The notes beneath the pieces were generated by a model. It made no database searches, had not been told where the DNA came from, and saw nothing but the letters and a program-made list of their open reading frames with translations. From Bipolaris cookei (Eukaryota > Ascomycota > Dothideomycetes > Pleosporales > Pleosporaceae), in NCBI GenBank assembly GCA_002286855.1, contig NRSV01000084.1:1-64000 (forward strand): a stretch of DNA of 64,000 bases, read 5' to 3'. Position numbers and translations under genes: made by a program. Shown one piece after another: positions 10,319-25,011 of this stretch (positions are counted from its first letter, which is position 1; each line of letters begins with the position of its first letter).

Positions 10319-13300
10319 ATGAAGATCAAGAAACAGGCCACCTCGCGACATGAGTCGACTCTGTCGCCCATGATCGCGGATTTTGTCAAGGCGACCGAGT
10401 CAATACCACTCTATCAGCTGCCTGCACATCTGGCCTCGTTCCCCAAGCATTGGCCCTTCCCCCGCGGCGATGCATACCACTGGATCCCCGCACTGGACCG
10501 CTTCGACCACATCCTCGACCTCTTCAACAAGGAATATGGCCTTGCTGACGGCCCCCAGATACAGCCGTTCCAGCGCCGGCTCCTGCTTAAGGGCGATGCT
10601 GACCAAGGCAGCACTGCCTCCGACCAGACTACCACGGAAGCTGTTCTCGACACTCTGCACCTATCGCAGGACGGCGACCGTGAACTGATCGAGCACATCC
10701 TCAATTTCACCCGTATGCTGTTGGAAAACTGCGGCAATCGCAGCCTGTATTCGAGCAGCGAGCGTCTCGACAAGCTGCTCAACACGACAAGTACCTCTCT
10801 TCTCAAGGCGACGCTTCGCCTCGGCCATCGCCTGGCCCAACGCTATGCCGCCGCCCGTATGCGCCACGCACCTGCCACGCTGCACCCGTCTGCCCTCTCC
10901 AGCCACTATAATATTAATTTGGAAAAAATTCAGAAACTGTCAAGTCCCTTCGCAAAGGGTCCCACTGCGCCAGCCCCCGTGTTTGGCACGCCAGCGGGCA
11001 GAGGAAAGGACCGCGCAGGCGGCGCTGATAGGATCAGCTCGTCCGATCTGGTTGGCATGTACTCTTTGTCGGATGCGGCGATGAAGCAAGAGTTTGGTGG
11101 TGTGCTCATCTCGTACTACGAGCCGACTCCCACGATCGAAGAAGGCAGCAGCAAGCCAGCGACCACTGAGACGGCTGCATCTGCCCCCACTACACCAACA
11201 CCAGTACGAAGAACGTCAAGTATGGGCCCGAACCGGACTCCGCGACAGCCTCAGCCTGCAGCTCCCGCTGAATCGCCAAACACCCCAGTCTTCACCCCAG
11301 GGCAGCCCAGTAGTAGAACAAATGGGCCCAAGACATTTGAGTTCTTAGTCGACAAGGTTGCCAAAGGTGATATACACGACCTCATCAAAGAAGGGCTCGA
11401 GAGTCTACCCGAAGGTGTGCATTATGAATTTCTACACAAATTGCGAATCGCCAAGTTGTTCAACAATGGTGCTACCGGACGTGATGACGCAGTCGCTATC
11501 CGCCTCTTGTCCATTGCCAATATAGGCTACGTGCATATCGAGAAGGAATTCATGGCCAAGTTGGGCCAGCAGGACGCAGACGAGCCACGCAGGCTACAAC
11601 TGGCACACCAGCTCTCTGAACTAGTTCACCCACCGAGTAATGGCCAGGACGGCCTCTCGCTCGAGCTTCAAACTTTCACCATGAACGCTCTCGAGGCTCT
11701 TGCAAAACACAAGTCGAAAGCTGCTGACATCTGCGCTGCCCTAAATGTTAATGTCAACCACGGCGTGTTGTTCTATGTCGTACGCAAGCTTGTCGCTGGA
11801 CTTGGCGAGGAGACTGGGGACCCAGACGATCTAGAGGAGGATGCGTGGCGCGATGCCCTCTTTTCTCTTTTGAATACTCTACCCACCTCTCAAACACGCA
11901 CTGGTGAGCAAATGGTAGCCGCAGGGCTCTTGGAAATTCTCGTCGATGTTCTCAAGCTTCGTACAGCAAAGGCTGAGCGTAACCACCCCAAGATTCTAAA
12001 CTTCCTTGACACGTTTGTGTACAATTTGCGCGACGCCTTCTCGGCTCTCGTGGCTGCAAAGGGACTGGAAATTATTGCTGATCTCATGCAATACGAAGTC
12101 GATGTCTCCAAGAAGCTTGCCGAGGAGGACAAGGGCATGCCTAAGGAGTACAAGACACAGCTTACTGATTATCAAATTCCCTTCTATCATCAACAGAGTC
12201 TACGCTGGTTGTTTAAGTTTCTTAACCACATGATGACGCATACAGGCGGTAACTTCGATCGCTTGATGCGGAATTTGATTGACTCACCGCAGCTGCTGAG
12301 TAGTCTACGCACTGTGCTGTCGAATGCAAAGATTTTCGGCTCAACGGTTTGGAGCATGGCTGTTACCATTCTCGCTAACTTCATTCACAACGAGCCTACC
12401 AGTTACCAGGTCATAGCCGAAGCAGGTCTCAGTGAGGCGTTTCTGGAGACTGTGGCTGAAGAGCCCGATTCGGAATCAACAGCTGCGGCAAATACCAATG
12501 AAAACGCTGCAACTCTGACATCCTATCCTCCACAGGAAGCTGAAAAACCGCTTGCAAAGGGTATCTTGCCTGTCGCTGAAGCCATCTCAACTCTTCCACA
12601 AGCCTTTGACGCCATTTGCTTGGCGGAAGCTGGTATGAAACTTTTTCAATCTTCGACTGCTCTTGAGCGGTTCTTCGAGATTTTTGAAAGTCCTGCCCAC
12701 GTCAAGGCGCTCGATGCTGACGCAGAGATGCCTACCATGATTGGTAACTCTTTTGATGAGCTCGTGCGTCATCACCCGCCATTGAAGGCTCGAGTCTTGT
12801 CGTGTCTCAGCAAGTTGATTGCTCGTGTTGTTCAACTGTGCGCCAGCAAAGCTGAGAAAGAGGGCGTAGGGGCTAAACTATGGACCGAAGACGCCAACGG
12901 GAAGCTCCTTGTAGCCGGCGGCCGCCAAGCTCTATCTGGCTCGGGACCGCAGCGAACCTCTGGACCGACAGGTACCGATATCGAGATGAAAGATGCCGAT
13001 GAAACACCTAATGAAGTAGTTGCCTTTGATCAAGTTACAGAGACCGAGGATAACTCCAAAGGTCCTACAACAGGCCAGTACATTCGTGTGCTTTGCAGGT
13101 TTCTGTCTGGTTTCTTCTCGAACCATGCCATGTGCGCTGCTTATATCGAACTTGACGGCGTGGATTCCATTCTTGACATTTCTAGTCTTACCTGTCTGGA
13201 CCCGAAGTCGAGTGAAAATCGCAGCATGTGTGAGCAGTTTGGCCATGTTGTCCAGGTTCTCGTCGAACAGAAGCCACACATCGCCGTTCCCTCCCTGATC

Positions 13301-16300
13301 AGGCGCACACAACAGGCCCTGAAACACTTACAGCCTCTTCTTGATCATACCGGCAAGCAGGCATTCTTTGCGCCATTCACGAGCTCAGGCAATTTCCAGG
13401 AAAATGAGCACCTGCAGCGAGGCACACAATATGTCAAAGCACTGGTGTCGGCGCATACTCTGGTCGGCGCCATGACTTTGACCTTCCAGAGTCAGATGTA
13501 CAGTACGCGTTCGGCCCACAATGTGTCAAGTCAGGTTAACCTCGCCGATATGTACGCACGCTTAGTCGATAGTCTTGGAAAACTTCATCGTAGCTGTGTT
13601 TGGGAAGAGCTTCTCCTTCAACGCAATATGCCTACCGAATGGGAGAAAGAAACCCGTGTCGCTAACTCTGGCTTTGGTAACGATGAAGCTGACCATGTTT
13701 TCCGCATTGGCAACAGCGCAGCCGAATCGCCTGGTAATGCAGAGACTGCCTCTGCTGCTGGTGGAGCTACTGCTGAGAATCCTACTTTGAGCCACAACAG
13801 TGCACGATTCAAGAATACGCAAACTCTTCGAAATTTACTTAGCAAGATACCCACAGAAATTGCGCCTTTCTTCCAATCGCTAGGCAAACTTCTCTTGTTC
13901 CGCCGCAGTCTAGAGGCATACCAGAGGCAATGTGCAACGGTTGTCGCAGACCAACTTGCTCAAGCAGTCATCGATCAACTTGAGTATGAGGGCCCAAAGG
14001 AATCAGACAACATTGAAGATCGCTACGCATACTGGATTGTCATACTCACATCACTATCACAACTCATCATCGAGCCGAACCTAGACCGACCACAAGCGTT
14101 GACTTTGCTGCTCGTGTCGTTCCGCAATCTTGGTGGATTCGATGTTCTGGCCAACATTCTCAATCAGTTTTACGAATCAGCACTTGAGATTACGCAAAAG
14201 CAGAGCGAAGATACTAGTGAGGAGATGAAGCGCTTGCTCAATCTTTCACTTGGTGGTATCAAGATTATTCTTGCCTTTTTCTCTCAAATCATCAATTACA
14301 AGGTCATTGGAGAATCACCGCAGACCTCATCGATGCAAACCAGACCAGATCGCGATAGGGAGCGATCAGATTACTTCCTGACTGCACAGTTCCTCGTTGA
14401 ATTGCGTTTTGCTGTGATCAAGCCTGTGGAGAAGATTTGGAACTCGAATCTCATCGACAAGGCCACGAGTTCCATCGTAAAGACATTGATCAACATCCTC
14501 AAGTCTGTCCTTGAATGCGATGGCGAGCACGGGGCTTACAAGAGCATCGACAAGATTCCAAAGCGCAGTAAACCCATCATCAAGCCATGGTCTGCCCGAA
14601 ACGGAGAACACTTGCTGCGTTTGAAAGAGAACGGCTATGAGGAAAGCCTTGCTGAAGAGGCGCTATATCGCTGCTGTGACAACTACAACATGGCTAACGA
14701 ATATTGCCGGAATCAATCTCGTCGCCACGTCTCGAGAAACCCGATACCGCAGTACGAGATTCAAGCACGAGGCCCACCGTCTTCGTCTCCCAGCCGGGCT
14801 GAAGTCGTGGTTCCAGAACATACTGATGATGCTAGCATGACATCGAGCGAGATCACCCGCGACGAGGACGAGCCCGAAGAGCCAGAGACTCAGTCTGTTC
14901 AAATGGAAGATGCGGACGCTTCGGTTGCCACAGAATCTGAAGCCCCTACGTCTGCTATACCTGTACCTGTTGAACAGCCCAGCCAATCCACTACTACTGC
15001 GCTGCAAGACGCATTGGCATATCAGAAGCGCATGGCCATTGGAAATTCGACAGAACCTGTGGCCCTAGACCAGCTCGACGAGCAGAGATCCAAACTTCGT
15101 CAGAATCTCGTTGACCGATCTCTTGATGTACTCAACTCACACGAAGATGTCACATTCGAGCTTGCAGAACTTATCTCTGCCGCCGTTCTCAAAGCGCCTG
15201 AGCCAGAATCAATGCGGACAGAGATCGGAACTACGTTGGTCCAGTCTCTTATATCACTACAGAGCGAAGACGACTTCCGTACGCAGAGCAAGAAGATCGC
15301 AGCTTCAGCTCATCTACTGGCTCTGGTCCTCCAAGAGAAAGACTTCTATGATGTTGTTGTCGGAGAGCTCAAAGACAACTTTATGACATTATTAGGCTTC
15401 CTCAAAATCTTCCCTGATCAATCGGCGGAAGACTCGTCACCTTGGATTGGACAAGTTTTGCTCATCATCGAGCGATTACTAGCCGAGGACCAGCTTCCAC
15501 GTCAGATTACATGGACTCCACCCACAGAGGAAACCCAGGAGGCAACATCTGTCGATGAGCTACCAGAGCCAATCGTGACAGTTGAAGAGAAGGACCAACT
15601 TTTCAGTGCCACAATCGAGATGCTGCCTCGAATCGGCAAAGATGAATCATTGGCTCTATCAGTCACACGAGTACTGGCTATGCTCACACGCACGCGCAAG
15701 ATTGCCACGCGTCTTGCAGAGAAGCGAAATGTCCAAAGACTGTTCCTCATGGTCAAGCAGCTGGCGGGCATTTCTAACGAGGGTCTGCGCAGCGCTTTCA
15801 TGATTGTCTTGCGCCATATGATCGAGGACGACGAGATGATTCGTCAAATCATGCGTACCGAGATTCAACAAATGTTCGAGTCGCGTGATCGTAGGCAGAC
15901 GGACACAACTGGATATACCCGCCAAATGTATGCACTGGCCATTCGCGCACCCGAAATCTTTGTTGAAGTCACAAACGAGAAACTCCAACTAGCCCGCTTC
16001 GATCCGAATCAGCGACCACAGGCCCTTGTTTTGAAGAAAGTCGAAACAGCTTCGACTGAGCCAGCAAATACTGCAGAAGCATCTGATGTCGTTGCTGAGG
16101 CAGACAAACCCAAAGAGTCTAGTGAGGCGCCCAAGCAGCCATTCCTCGAGCGTACAAAGACCTCAGATTTGAAGGTACCCTTTGTTGAGAATCCCGATGG
16201 CGTCATACACTATCTTCTGTGTGAGCTATTGGCCTACAAGGAGGCCGAAGACAAACCTGAGCCTCCTAAACCTGCAGAGACTGCATCTGGAGAGCAAGGC

Positions 16301-19300
16301 ACAACTGAATCGAGCTCAGATGCAGCGGCCACGTCTGCTACAGCACCCACAGAGCCTGCTAAAACTGAGAAACCTGTGTTCAAGGCTGACTCGCACCCCA
16401 TCTACATTTATCGCTGCTTCATCTTGAAGTGTCTGGCTGAGCTTCTCCAGAGTTACAACCGCACGAAGATTGAGTTCATCAATTTCTCTAGAAAGGCTGA
16501 TCCTTACACTGTGACGCCCTCGAAGCCGCGTTCTGGTGTGCTCAACTACCTTCTCAACAACCTGGTTCCAATCGGTACTTTGCACCACGAGGGCGATCTC
16601 TCCTTTAAGAAGAAACTGGCGACATCCAATTGCGCGATCGATGTCATTGTCTCGTTGTGCAACAAGACAGGAGAGCACACCCTGCTCAAGACTGACGTGC
16701 CATTGTCGCCTTATACAGAGACTGAGCCTGACCTACTCTTTGTACGCAAATTCGTACTTGAGCATGCTTTGAAGGCTTTCAAAGACGCGAACGCCTCTGA
16801 TGAGCCGTTGGATATGAAATACTCGAGGCTGCTCAGTATCGCCGACATCTTTTCTAGGATGGTGTCACAGCGTCCGAATGGCGAGATGCTTACACAGAAT
16901 GCAGATCTGACGCCCAATCTCAAACAAATGGCCAAGATCATGTATGAGAAGAACTTTATCACGATCCTCACTACAGCAATCTCAGACATTGATCTCAACT
17001 TTCCCAATGCTAAGCGCGTAGTCAAGTACATCCTCAAGCCCTTGAAATGGCTATGCTATGTAGCTATGGATCTGAGTATGCACTACGACACTTCATCGGC
17101 CCCGGATTCTGGCGACGAGTACGAAATTTCGACCGCCTCGGACGACGATCTTGTTGATAACATACGTGAGGAGACGCCCGACCTTTTCCGCAACTCGACG
17201 TTAGGCATGTTCGAACCGCCCCATGAGTCTGAATCTGACGAAGACTCCGAGGACGATGAAGGCGAAGAGATGATGTATGACGATCCTTATGCGGATGACA
17301 TGGAGTACGATGAGGCCGAGATTGGTGACGATGATGTCGTCTCCGAGGATGATGAAGAGATTTTAGAGATGGAGATCGATGGTATGGGACCAATCGAGGG
17401 CCTTCCTGGCGATGTTGATGTTGAGATCGAGCTCGACGACGATGGCAATGCTATGAACTCTGATGATGACTCGGAGGATGACTCAGAAGAAGACGACGAG
17501 GATGACGAAGATGACATGGACGATATGGACGATATGGACGATGAGGGCGACGATGATATGGACGATATGGAAGATGCGATGGACGCACTGGAAGAGGTCA
17601 CTGGCGATGATGAGAACGCCAGCCTGGCTGAAGATCAAGAAGATGAGTGGAGTGATGAGCAGGATGACTTCCCTGGTGGCGTCAACGGCGAGGCTGGTAT
17701 GCCTCCGGGCATTGGATTTGTTATCGACCCCCCTCAGCAGCTTTTAGAGCAGATGCGCCAGCAAGGCGGCGGCGATATTGAAGACTTTTTGGATGATGAG
17801 ATGGGAGAAGAAGGTCCGTTTCCCTAAACTATAGAATGCTTGGAATGCCTGCTAACCCAATGAGATATAGACGATGAAGAAGAAGAATACGACGAAGACA
17901 TTCATTACGACCCAGGCGCAGAGGATGACGAGGAAGGCCTACCAGAACTGGGATGGGGTGGCGGCTGGGAGGACCCAGCACCCGCTGCTGTCCGCCATAC
18001 GCACCGCCTCAGCCCATGGATGTTCCCCGCTGGTCCAGGTGATCGCATCCTCGTACCAGCGTATCGGTCGCATCGACCAGGAGCCGGTCCTCGAGCTACC
18101 GACGACGGCATCAACCCCTTGCTTCAGCGAGGTGGCCGCTCCACCGGACGGGATGGTCTTCCACGCAATGAAGGCAACAGTGACTGGGTACATGCTATCG
18201 AGAGCCGCGGTCCCCGTATCTTCAACCAAGCCGATAGTCCCGTCTCCTTCATCAGCAACCTATTGAACGCAATGAGCTCTGGTCGTGGCGGCCCTACGCT
18301 GCTCCATCATGGGGGCGCACTGCATGTATCTTTGGGCAATTCCATGGGCATGCAAACTTTTGACAGTAGCATGCGTCGCGATATTGCTCGTATGCGAGAG
18401 ACATACAACTCACGCTCTGCTCGTGAAGATCCTCATTCAGCCGTAGCATTTGTCAAGGCGTACACAAGCCAACGTTGGCAAGAGGAAGCTCGCATTCTTT
18501 ATGGGCCTGCTGCGATTGAAAAGAGCCAACGTGTCATCAATTCCATCCTCAAAGTCATGGTTCCGCCAGCGATTGAAGCGGCTAAGAAGCGCCAGGAGGA
18601 GCGCGAGGCTGAAGTTGCTCGTAAGCTTAAGGAAGAACAAGAGAAGAAGGAACAGAAGGAGCGTGAAGAGCGCGAGAAGCGTGAGGAGCAAGAAAAGGAG
18701 GACCGCGAGCGACGAGAACGCGAGGCTGCAGAGGCTGTAAGCCGTGCTCAAGATCAGACATCAGAAGGCGAACCAAAGAACGGAACAGGAACTGGCTCTG
18801 GAGAACAAGCAATGGAGGGCGTCCAGGCTGCCCAGACCTCCGGTGAATCAGCGACTGCTGAGTCAATCCCTGCAGTACCTGCTGGGCCACCTGCGCCACG
18901 GGTCATGACAACCATCAGAGGTCACGAGTACGATATCACCGATCTCGGAATTGACACTGAGTACCTCGAAGCTCTCCCAGAGGAACTGCGAGAAGAGGTC
19001 TTGATGCAACAGGTAGCTGAGCGCAGAGCAGAACAACGAGCTCAAGCTCGTCAGCAGCAACAGCAGCAGCAGCAACTGCAGTCTCAAAATCAAGGTCAAG
19101 GTTCAGCATCGCAAGATGCCGGTCAGTCTGGGGATCTCCCTACAGACATCAACGAGGAGTTCTTAGCAGCTCTGCCAGAGGAGATCCGCGAAGAATTGCT
19201 TGCGCAAGAGGCCCAAGAACGTCGACGTCGTGAGCGTGAAGAAAATCGACGCCGCAACCAAAGCAGTGTTGTCGCTCCTCAGGCGGAAGAGATGGACACT

Positions 19301-22287
19301 GCCAGCTTCTTCGCATCTCTGGACCCCAACCTACGCGCTGCTGTTCTCATGGATACAGATGAGGACACTTTGAGACAACTTCCACCAGAGCTTTCTGCGG
19401 AAGCCCGAGCAATGGGAGGTGATCGCCGTCTACATCAGTTTAACGAGTTTGGTTACAGGCGTGGTGACCGCCGTGGCCAACCGGAAGATCCAAGTCAGAA
19501 AAAGAAGGCCCGTCCTTGCGTGCAAATGCTTGACAAAGCCGGCGTCGCAACCCTCCTAAGACTTATGTTCATCCCTCAGCAAGGCAGCGCCAAGGCCAGT
19601 CTTAGCTCGATTCTACGTTATGTCTGTGAGAACCGCCAGAACCGTGCAGAAGTCATCAGCATTTTACTGTCAATCCTTCAGGATGGTAGCGCCGATGTCA
19701 ACGCGGTCGAACGCAGCTTTGCCCAGCTCTCAATACGAGCAAAGCAGCCCCAACAACCTGCGGAAAAGACACCGAAGCTCTCTCGCAAGAATGGCGCTCT
19801 ATCTATCAATGCCGATGTCTCTCCACTCATGGTCGTTCAGCAGTGCCTCAACACCCTCACTCAGCTGACCGAGAAGAACCCTGCAGTCTGGTCTTTTTTC
19901 TTGACTGAACACGAGACTGGTGTTGGCTTCAAGAACCGCGCCAATCGCAAGGGCAAGGCGAAAGAGAGCAAAGCAAACAAGTACCCCGTCAATGCGCTGC
20001 TTACTCTGCTGGATCGTAAGCTCATTGTTGAGAGTTCTTCCATCATGGAGCAATTGACCACGCTACTCAAGGTCATCACGGCTCCGTTGCAAGCCCTTAA
20101 GAAAGAGAAAGAGAAGGCTGCTGAAGAAGCGAGGAAAGCTAGCGAGAGTTCTGCAGAAGGTCAAAACACTGAGAACCAGTCCACCGAAGCTACATTTACA
20201 GGAGCTGCTCAAGGCCAAGATACTGAGATGACAGCTGCACACGACTCTGGAGTTATTGAGGGAGCCACGTCCAAACCCGATGGATCAAAGGCTGAAGATG
20301 ACAAGACCAGGAAGCACAGATCATTGACACCACCAGATGTGCCAGAAGCCAACCTTCGACTTGTAGCCAAGATCCTCGCAGCTCGAGAATGCAATAGTAA
20401 GGTATTCCAGGAGACCTTGTCAGTCATCAGCAACCTCTCGCCCATTCCAGGAGCAAAGGAAATTTTTGGTCAAGAGCTACTTGGTATCGCAAAAGATCTG
20501 GCTAGCTCAACACTCCGAGATCTTGACAGCCTGACAGTTCAGATTTCAAAGGCAAGCTCGTCTACTGATGTCCAAGGCATCGCTCTCGCAAAGTTCTCTC
20601 CCGCAAGTTCCGACCAGACAAAGCTACTCAGAGCCTTGACCGCACTTGACTACCTCTTCGATCCTTCCCGCGATAGCAAAGATAAACCTGAAGCTGCCGC
20701 AGAGGCGCTAGAGCCAGCTCAAAAAGAAGACATCCTCCTGACGCTATACGAGGATGCTGCGTTTGCGCCTCTCTGGGAAAAGCTCAGCGAGTGTCTTACT
20801 GTCATACGCCAACGCGGTAACATGCTCAACATTGCCACAACTCTCCTTCCCCTCATCGAGTCTCTCATGGTTGTATGCAAGAACACTACGTTGAAGGAGG
20901 CTCCACTTTCTAAGATGCTTGCTAAGGAGTTTGCGCTGTCCAGCCCGCCACCTGAGAACAAGATGGAAAATCTATTCTTCAACTTCACAGAGGAACATCG
21001 CAAGATATTGAATGATCTTGTTCGCCAAAATCCTAAGCTGATGAGCGGCACTTTCTCCTTGCTTGTGAAGAACTCTAAGGTCCTAGAGTTTGACAATAAG
21101 CGCAACTACTTTAACCGGAAACTCCACTCACGTGGTGGTGATCGACAAGCACATCCGCCATTGCAACTCTCTGTTCGCCGAGACCAAGTCTTCTTGGACT
21201 CTTTCAAATCGCTCTATTTCAAGTCAGCAGATGAAATGAAGTACGGCAAGCTCAGCATTCGCTTCCACGGTGAAGAAGGTGTCGACGCTGGTGGCGTTAC
21301 TCGCGAGTGGTTCCAGTCAATCTCTCGCCAGATGTTCAACCCCGATTACGCCCTCTTTGTACCAGTCGCATCTGATCGCACGACTTTCCACCCGAACCGA
21401 TTGAGCTCCATCAATCCTGAGCATTTGATGTTCTTCAAGTTTATTGGTCGCATCATTGGTAAGGCGCTTTATGAAGGCCGTGTCCTGGACTGCCATTTCA
21501 GCCGAGCTGTCTACAAGCAGATCATGGGCAAGCAAGTCAGCCTCAAGGACATGGAGACGCTTGACCTTGAGTACTACAAGTCCCTTGAGTGGATGATCCA
21601 TAACGAGATTACGGATATCATCACGGAAACCTTCTCAGTGGAAGTCGAAGCTTTTGGCGAAATGCAAACAGTCGATCTTATCGAGAATGGCCGCAACATT
21701 CCAGTGACCGAGGACAACAAGCACGAGTATGTTCGCCTCATCACTGAACATCGTCTCCTCGGTGCTGTTCAAGAACAGCTGGATCACTTCCTAAAGGGCT
21801 TCCATGACATCGTCCCTGCGGAGCTTGTCTCAATCTTCAGCGAACAAGAACTCGAACTTCTCATCTCTGGTCTGCCTGATATCAATGTCGATGACTGGAA
21901 GAACAACACCGAATATCACAACTACACTGCTGCATCACCCCAAATTCAATGGTTCTGGCGGGCAGTCCGAACATTCGAGAAAGAAGAGCAAGCCAAGTTG
22001 CTTCAATTCGTCACTGGTACAAGCAAGGTGCCCCTGAATGGATTCAAGGAACTTGAGGGCATGAATGGCTTCTCCAAGTTCAACATCCATCGCGACTATG
22101 GTAGCAAAGATCGTCTACCATCTAGTCATACTTGCTTCAATCGTAAGTCAATTGCTAGAACCCTCACTGGATGCATACTAACTACTTTACAGAGCTGGAT
22201 TTGCCCGAGTATGAGACATATGAGGATCTTAGGAAAGCCCTCTACACCGCTATGACTGCTGGTGGTGAATACTTTGGTTTCGCCTAG
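10319..22287 (+). CDS. TOM1: Giant HECT E3 ubiquitin ligase, TOM1/HUWE1 orthologue
   Basis: Three exons, 10319-17813, 17871-22142 and 22193-22287 (3953 aa). Intron 1 (57 bp) has CTAAC before its acceptor and joins GEE to DDEEEEYDED. Intron 2 (50 bp) joins SHTCFN to QLDLPEYE. Layout: DUF908/DUF913 armadillo-like N-terminal half; a UBA-like segment (ENGYEESLAEEALYRCC, about residue 1430); a long Asp/Glu tract (about 2300-2450); three ubiquitin-binding-motif repeats (YLEALPEELREEVL, FLAALPEEIREELL and a weaker third, about 2850-2980); and a C-terminal HECT domain with catalytic Cys in SSHTCFN (about 3919). The family ubiquitylates excess ribosomal proteins, histones and cell-cycle substrates in the nucleus. 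It is longer than yeast Tom1 (3268 aa) and shorter than human HUWE1 (4374 aa). Confidence 0.96.
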
Positions 22288-22809
22288 ACGATTAGATTGT
22301 ATGTTCACTAAACGGATGTTTGGCTCAAACAGCAGTTTGTTCACGACAGTACTTTTCGAATACGTTGTTACAACGGATTGCATTGCAGGCGCAGCAAGGT
22401 GTGTATGGGATATATCTAGGATAGGGCCAAGGAAGGCGCTTGGGTATTGGTAAGAGAAGGTCGATCAGCATAACTTCACTTCTGCATGAGTAGAGAAATT
22501 GAAGCGGTCAGCGCTGATAAGGAGCGAATGATGGTTACCTGAAAGAAGGGTTCGGCTGATGGGAGATTGGGAGTGCAGGCCCTGTCTTTCTGACGTAGAA
22601 CTAACTTTGATTGGGCGGAAAGAGAATTTCATCTCATCTCTTTTTTTGATACCATAGTTTGGTAGTAAATAGATACTTCAAGTGGCTTTTTCTTCAACCT
22701 AACTTTAACTCATTGGTTTTGAATCATGACATATCCAATGGTCATCTTGTTGATTACATGCACGTCCAGCAATCTCACAATCTAGCGCTGAACAAAGAAG
22801 ACGTCATCA
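22288..22809. other. Convergent 3' region between TOM1 and the dioxygenase gene
   Basis: 522 bp between two stop codons of convergent genes. No coding signal; it should hold both terminators. Confidence 0.4.
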
Positions 22810-24099
22810 TCAGTACTCAAACGTTGCAACAACCTCTTCCTCAAATGGCGTCTCAAAGGGGGGCTCAGCCTGTGGCGTAATCCTCGCAACGTGCCTGCGC
22901 GCCCCATCATCCCAATCTAACAGCGCGGAATGCGCAGTCACACGGTTATCCCACACCACCACTGTGCCCGGCGCCCACTTGACACGAACCTGGAAGTCCT
23001 GGCCCTTGGCAATGTGATCGTAGAGAAAGTTGAGTAGGTATTCGCTTTCTTCTTTTTTGAACCCGACAATGCGCCGACTGAACTGGGGGTTTACGAAGAG
23101 GGCTTTTTCTCCGGTGGCAGGGTGTGTGCGCACAAGTGGGTGGATGGAAGTTACGGGGTCGCGGCGAACAATGCCACCTCGGAGCTTGCTGCTTTCGGCT
23201 TGTTCGACGGCTATATCATATAGTCAGTTTACCTTATCTCCCTTTTCCTCTTATTGTATATATGAAGTATGAGTAGTATTAGTAATAAGAGTTACTTACC
23301 CGAATGCACAACTTTGAGTCCATGCAACCTTTTCCTGAACTCGGGGCTCAACCGTTGATACGCCGCGGCTTGATTGGCAAACAGCGTGTCGCCGCCTGCC
23401 TCTGGTCCATCGAGGATGTACAGGAAGGTTGTGCCGGGAGGCTGCTTCTCGTACGTTACGTCGGAGTGCCAGGCGATGGAGTTTGTGCGCTCTTCGAAGA
23501 AGTCGCGGACTGATGTGTCGTCTGTGCCGCGGTGCACGAGGTGGACCTCTGGATAGCCTTCTGGGGCGCCCGAGGTAGGGTGGATATGATGGCGGCCGAA
23601 GTAGCCGCCGATTTCGAGGGCGTCTTTGATGGGGATGTCAGCGAAGTCTTGGTCGCGGAAGGCGACGACTTTCTTTTTGGCGACGAAGAGGGCGAGTTCG
23701 TCTTTTTGGGCGTTGGTTAGCTGGCTGAGTTGGACGCCGTGGACTTCGGCGCCTGTGTTGGCGGTTAGGTCGTTGACGGTGGCATTCTTGAGGAGATTAG
23801 GGAAAGTTGGGTCGGCGTCTTTGCCGTGCTCGACGTGGGTGAAGGGCTCCCAGGGGGGTAGTCTGGGTAGGAGGTTAGTGTCGGGAATAAGTTGCGAGGT
23901 GAGTTTGTGCATACTTTTGTCCCTTCTCGTTGTCCCAGACAGGCAAGTAGTGAGGGTATTTGGCAGGAGAGTGCTTTTCAGTGCCCTTCAGCTCGAGTTC
24001 CTTTTGAAAGAACTTGGGGCCTCCCAGGCCAAACTCCTTGTATGCTCCAACGCCAGACTTGTAGTCTGTTGGCGGGGTTTCAATTATAGCTGGAGCCAT
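22810..24099 (-). CDS. TauD/TfdA-type Fe(II)/2-oxoglutarate dioxygenase
   Basis: Exons are 24099-23915, 23862-23300 and 23210-22810 (382 aa). Introns are 52 bp (GTATGC..CCCAG) and 89 bp (GTAAGT..ATAG). Splices give EKGQ-K-LPPWEPF and VVHS-A-VEQAESS, both in phase. The Fe-binding HxD is in IAWHSDVTYE and the distal His in NRVTAHSALLD. The 2-oxoglutarate Arg is in RRHVARITPQ. Other landmarks are GAEVHGVQLSQL and KKVVAFRDQDF. In yeast the related Jlp1 oxidatively cleaves sulfonates such as taurine to release sulfite. The exact substrate here is inferred. The gene diverges from a disrupted Dal5-family transporter 0.9 kb away, which fits a nutrient-scavenging pair. Probably cytosolic, as no signal peptide is visible. 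Confidence 0.9.
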
Positions 24100-25011
24100 G
24101 TTGTTCTTTCGGAAATAACAGAAAATACCCTAGTAGGAAATCACTATTGAGAATCTTACCAGGCTGGATTATGCCACCTAATCTAAGTTCTTATATATAT
24201 TTCTCGATCGAACTAAGCATACCCGCGGCTTCAGTTGTCCAGCTGCGATGGCGAAATCGCCCAGCTGCTGAAGGATGAAGCTTGATAAGGACCCCGCTAC
24301 AGATATCACAAGAGAACTTGATCGTCGCGTATCTATTCAATCAGGATACGGTTGCATGGCATCAGAAATGGAGTGTATGGCCTCATCCTTGTGACCAGAT
24401 TTAAGCTAGACAAGATAGGCAAAAATCTTCCCAACAGTTGCTTCCTTCGCAGCATGTAAGACCCATCTCGACGTTGGACCGGCATCTGTATGCAAGCGTC
24501 AGTAAACGCTCCGACCGCGCCATCCCGGCTAGCCATAGGGGATATCGTTTGACGTGCTACTTGTAAAGTAACCAATCACGTAGAGGTCGACATCACTAAG
24601 TCTGAGTTGATTGGTTGGAATAAAAAGACCCTTGTCCATTGTACGAGGACGCGACATTTGGTAGAAGCCTTGCGTGCTCGAACGACACGTGATCACATCC
24701 TCTTTTAGTGTGGTATTATCCGAAACACGACAACGGGAGATAAGTGAGTGACAACACCCTACGATTAGGAAACCTGTGTCAGCAGTCATTCATCATAGTT
24801 GTATTCGCCATTTGCTCAAACTTTAAGCATGTTCAAACAGGGTCTTTCGAGAACAAGGTTTCGGACGGAAAGGCGGAAACGGGACTGTAAACCAGTCTTC
24901 CTAGCAAGCTAAAATCGCCTTAAGTTTATGAGGCACCGCCCACCACATCATTGCGTAAAATTTATTTCTCTTCTTTGCTTGAGCTCTTGATACGGAGGGT
25001 TTTAGTGAAAA
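24100..25011. other. Divergent promoter region, dioxygenase and transporter
   Basis: 912 bp between two divergent starts. No gene was recognised. It presumably held the shared control region of both genes. Confidence 0.4.

Noticed and set aside
17225..17580. Opposite-strand Ser-rich frame over the TOM1 acidic tract
   Set aside because: It is the reverse complement of Asp/Glu codons (GAT/GAC/GAG), a shadow of the real gene.
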